Below, one piece after another: positions 62,330 through 64,000 of a stretch of DNA of 64,000 bases. Below the pieces are notes generated by a model. The model was given only the letters and a program-made list of their open reading frames with translations, did no database searches and was not told the DNA's origin. Origin of the DNA: JABWBH01 sp964526695. GTDB lineage: Bacteria > Planctomycetota > Phycisphaerae > UBA1845. Position 1 is the stretch's first letter; each line of letters opens with the position of its first letter. The position numbers and the translations under genes are program-made. The stretch spans positions 1-64,000 of the forward strand of contig CAZGJA010000003.1 in the NCBI GenBank assembly GCA_964526695.1, written 5' to 3'.

Positions 62330-64000
62330 ATGGACGAGCCGCTGCTTACGATCTCTACGCCCGATGCTGAAGGGACGCGCGTGCCCACGGTCGAACCGCC
62401 ACCTGAAGTCGATTCCGCCGCGCCGCCCGCCGGCGAAGCGACGGGCCCTTTCGACGCTCCCGCCCCTCCAAGCGATTGCGACGTCGCGCTCGATGAGCCA
62501 GGCGGCGCGCGACGCCCCGTGTCGCTGTGGCTTGCGTGGCTGCCCGGGCTGCTGATGCCGCATCGCCTCGCTGCGCGAACGGCCCATCTGCCTCTGCGAC
62601 GACTGGTCATCTTCCACGTGCTCAGCACGTCGGCGCTGGTGGTGACGCTGTTGCTGGCAAGCGAGGTGGTTGACCACGGGTATCGACCCGCTCAAAACGT
62701 GTTCATGTCTGTCCTTCTGGACGGACGGGAGATATTCCGATCCGTCGCGACCGATCGCTGGGGTTGGCTGGCCCTGCTGGTCTGCGTGGCCGGCTGCGAG
62801 GCGATCGTCGCGGCGATTGCGCTGGTCATCGCCGCTTGGGGCGCACGGGACGAGCCTTGGCGCAGGAGTTTCGGCAACGCGATTCGTGCGGTTTGGGTTG
62901 CCCTTCCCGCGGCGATCCCCTTCATCCTCGCGCCGACGCTCGTCAGCCATGAACTGCAGCGTCGCGCCTCGGGACGTGATGCCTACTCCGCCTATGCGGG
63001 AATGACGTGGCCCGCCCCACCCAACCCGCCGACCGTGCCGCCGACGCTCCCGGCCTCGATGCCCGCGTGGAACGAATACCGCCAGGCCTATGACCGATTC
63101 CTAAGCGAGCAGCGCGAGGCGCAGTTGGAGTATGAGCGCCGCTACGCGACCTGGAGGAATGAAACGCCGTGGCTGCTGCGTCACCATGAGGAAATGACTG
63201 CCGCCTCCTTTTTTCTGCTTGGCGCGTTGTTTATCGTGCAACTGCTGCGAACCGTGGCGGCGCCGCGCCGCACGCCGACGATCGTGCGGCCCGGCATGTG
63301 TGAAAACTGCGGGTACAACCTTGCGACGATCCCGATGGAGAGCCGTTGTCCGGAGTGCGGAACGCCGGTTCTCGCCTCGCTGGGCGATGACGTGCGCCCC
63401 GGAAGCCCGTGGGAACACCGCGCGCAGCTCGGCCGCCCGCGCGCGTGGGCGAAATCCTGCTTCATGCCGATCCTGCGGCCCGGCAGATTCGGACGACTCA
63501 TCCGTGCGACGGTGCGGCCAACCGGGCTCCTGCCGTTTCTGACACTCCACGCAGCCGCAATCGTGCCCATCGCGGCGCTGAGCGTGCTTTGCACGGTGCT
63601 CTGGCTGGCGCCGGGGAACATCGCCGAGGATGATCGCGCCCAGATCGCAACCGTGGGTGTCTGTTTCGGACTGGCCTGCGGCGCGCTCGCCGTGCTGGCC
63701 TCAACGTTCATGGCGCACGTCGTCGGCGTGATCCTCGGCCTGCGCGCGGGCAGAAACCTCATCCCGGCGGCAATGCAAGTGGGCACGTATCTGATGGGCT
63801 ACGTCGTCCTCTGGGCGACGGTCGGCGCGGCATGGACGAGCTGCACCATCGCCATGCTTACGAAGGAAGTGTTTCGCGATTTCGCACGAAGCCTCGGCGA
63901 TATGCGGACCTACGGCGAACTCTACGCGCTCATCTTCTGGGCGACGCCCAACGTCGCAGCGTTCGTGCTGTACGTCTCGCTCCTTGTCCGGGGAACCAGC
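62330..64000 (+). CDS. large membrane protein with internal zinc ribbon (runs off the window)
   Basis: At least 557 residues from ATG 62330; the stop lies beyond the window. An acidic, proline-rich start is followed by helices (VIFHVLSTSALVVTLLLASE; WLALLVCVAGCEAIVAAIAL), a PPNPPTVPPTLPASMPAW linker, a charged coiled stretch, another helix, and the zinc ribbon MCENCGYNLATIPMESRCPE C near residue 330. More helices follow (FLTLHAAAIVPIAALSVLCT). It is the third member of the zinc-ribbon membrane group in this window. Function is unknown. Confidence 0.7.
   Translation, partial: MDEPLLTISTPDAEGTRVPTVEPPPEVDSAAPPAGEATGPFDAPAPPSDCDVALDEPGGARRPVSLWLAWLPGLLMPHRLAARTAHLPLRRLVIFHVLSTSALVVTLLLASEVVDHGYRPAQNVFMSVLLDGREIFRSVATDRWGWLALLVCVAGCEAIVAAIALVIAAWGARDEPWRRSFGNAIRAVWVALPAAIPFILAPTLVSHELQRRASGRDAYSAYAGMTWPAPPNPPTVPPTLPASMPAWNEYRQAYDRFLSEQREAQLEYERRYATWRNETPWLLRHHEEMTAASFFLLGALFIVQLLRTVAAPRRTPTIVRPGMCENCGYNLATIPMESRCPECGTPVLASLGDDVRPGSPWEHRAQLGRPRAWAKSCFMPILRPGRFGRLIRATVRPTGLLPFLTLHAAAIVPIAALSVLCTVLWLAPGNIAEDDRAQIATVGVCFGLACGALAVLASTFMAHVVGVILGLRAGRNLIPAAMQVGTYLMGYVVLWATVGAAWTSCTIAMLTKEVFRDFARSLGDMRTYGELYALIFWATPNVAAFVLYVSLLVRGTS

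Overview
The window is a high-GC, gene-dense chromosomal segment that reads as Planctomycetota, most likely a Phycisphaerae-like lineage. The evidence is indirect: several membrane proteins end in the zinc ribbon CPxCxYxLxGL...RCPECG, there is a large LepB with an extra CxxC...CxxC insert, a prepilin-type secreted protein with an FTLIELLVVIAIIALLISIL leader, beta-helix and kelch proteins with a shared C-terminal domain, and many short palindromic and tandem repeats, some translated in frame inside housekeeping genes. No rRNA, tRNA, CRISPR array or prophage was recognised. A possible transposase start runs off the left edge and a membrane protein runs off the right edge.

Layout. 0.5-3.7 kb: a tandem DinB protein, a zinc-ribbon membrane protein, then a small DUF6883/DUF4926 pair lying between the true 3' end of glyS and a second copy of that 3' end. 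3.7-7.4 kb: glyS and an XcyI-like type II restriction-modification pair. 7.6-12.7 kb: SGNH hydrolase, LON-domain protein, ispD, PIN-TRAM protein. 13.2-17.4 kb: 3-hydroxyanthranilate dioxygenase and ACMSD (kynurenine pathway), with an alpha/beta hydrolase and two zinc-ribbon membrane proteins. 17.7-24.6 kb: prepilin-like protein, DCC protein, lepB, lptB, rhodanese and MauE/DoxX, lipoprotein. 24.8-28.4 kb: methyltransferase, polysaccharide deacetylase, DUF35/thiolase pair. 28.4-31.7 kb: a 1.5 kb gap, then a lower-GC pair (tail-collar-like protein and lipoprotein). 32.0-33.8 kb: a stack of toxin-antitoxin genes (DUF433; PIN plus partner; BrnT/BrnA) separated by successive copies of the 3' end of the acyl-CoA dehydrogenase gene at 33.8-35.0 kb. 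35.6-43.2 kb: dacB, priA, a secreted M36-like metalloprotease. 44.9-52.8 kb: hpf, ptsN, ptsH, ptsI, DUF2344, RNase E/G and a saccharopine-dehydrogenase-like enzyme, all on one strand and probably largely one transcription unit. 53.2-64 kb: kelch protein, deoC, two related lipoproteins, beta-helix protein, DUF423 protein, partial membrane protein.

Most striking observations. (1) Toxin-antitoxin-type cassettes sit 26-28 bp behind the stop codons of two unrelated genes, glyS and an acyl-CoA dehydrogenase, with a homologous copy of the host gene tail on the far side. At the dehydrogenase the event looks repeated, giving nested and progressively decayed tails. (2) A three-copy multi-hairpin element has stems that differ in sequence but keep pairing (covariation). 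(3) Repeat sequences are translated in frame inside ACMSD, glyS and the dehydrogenase. (4) A cysteine-containing C-terminal domain is shared by three otherwise unrelated secreted proteins plus one relic.
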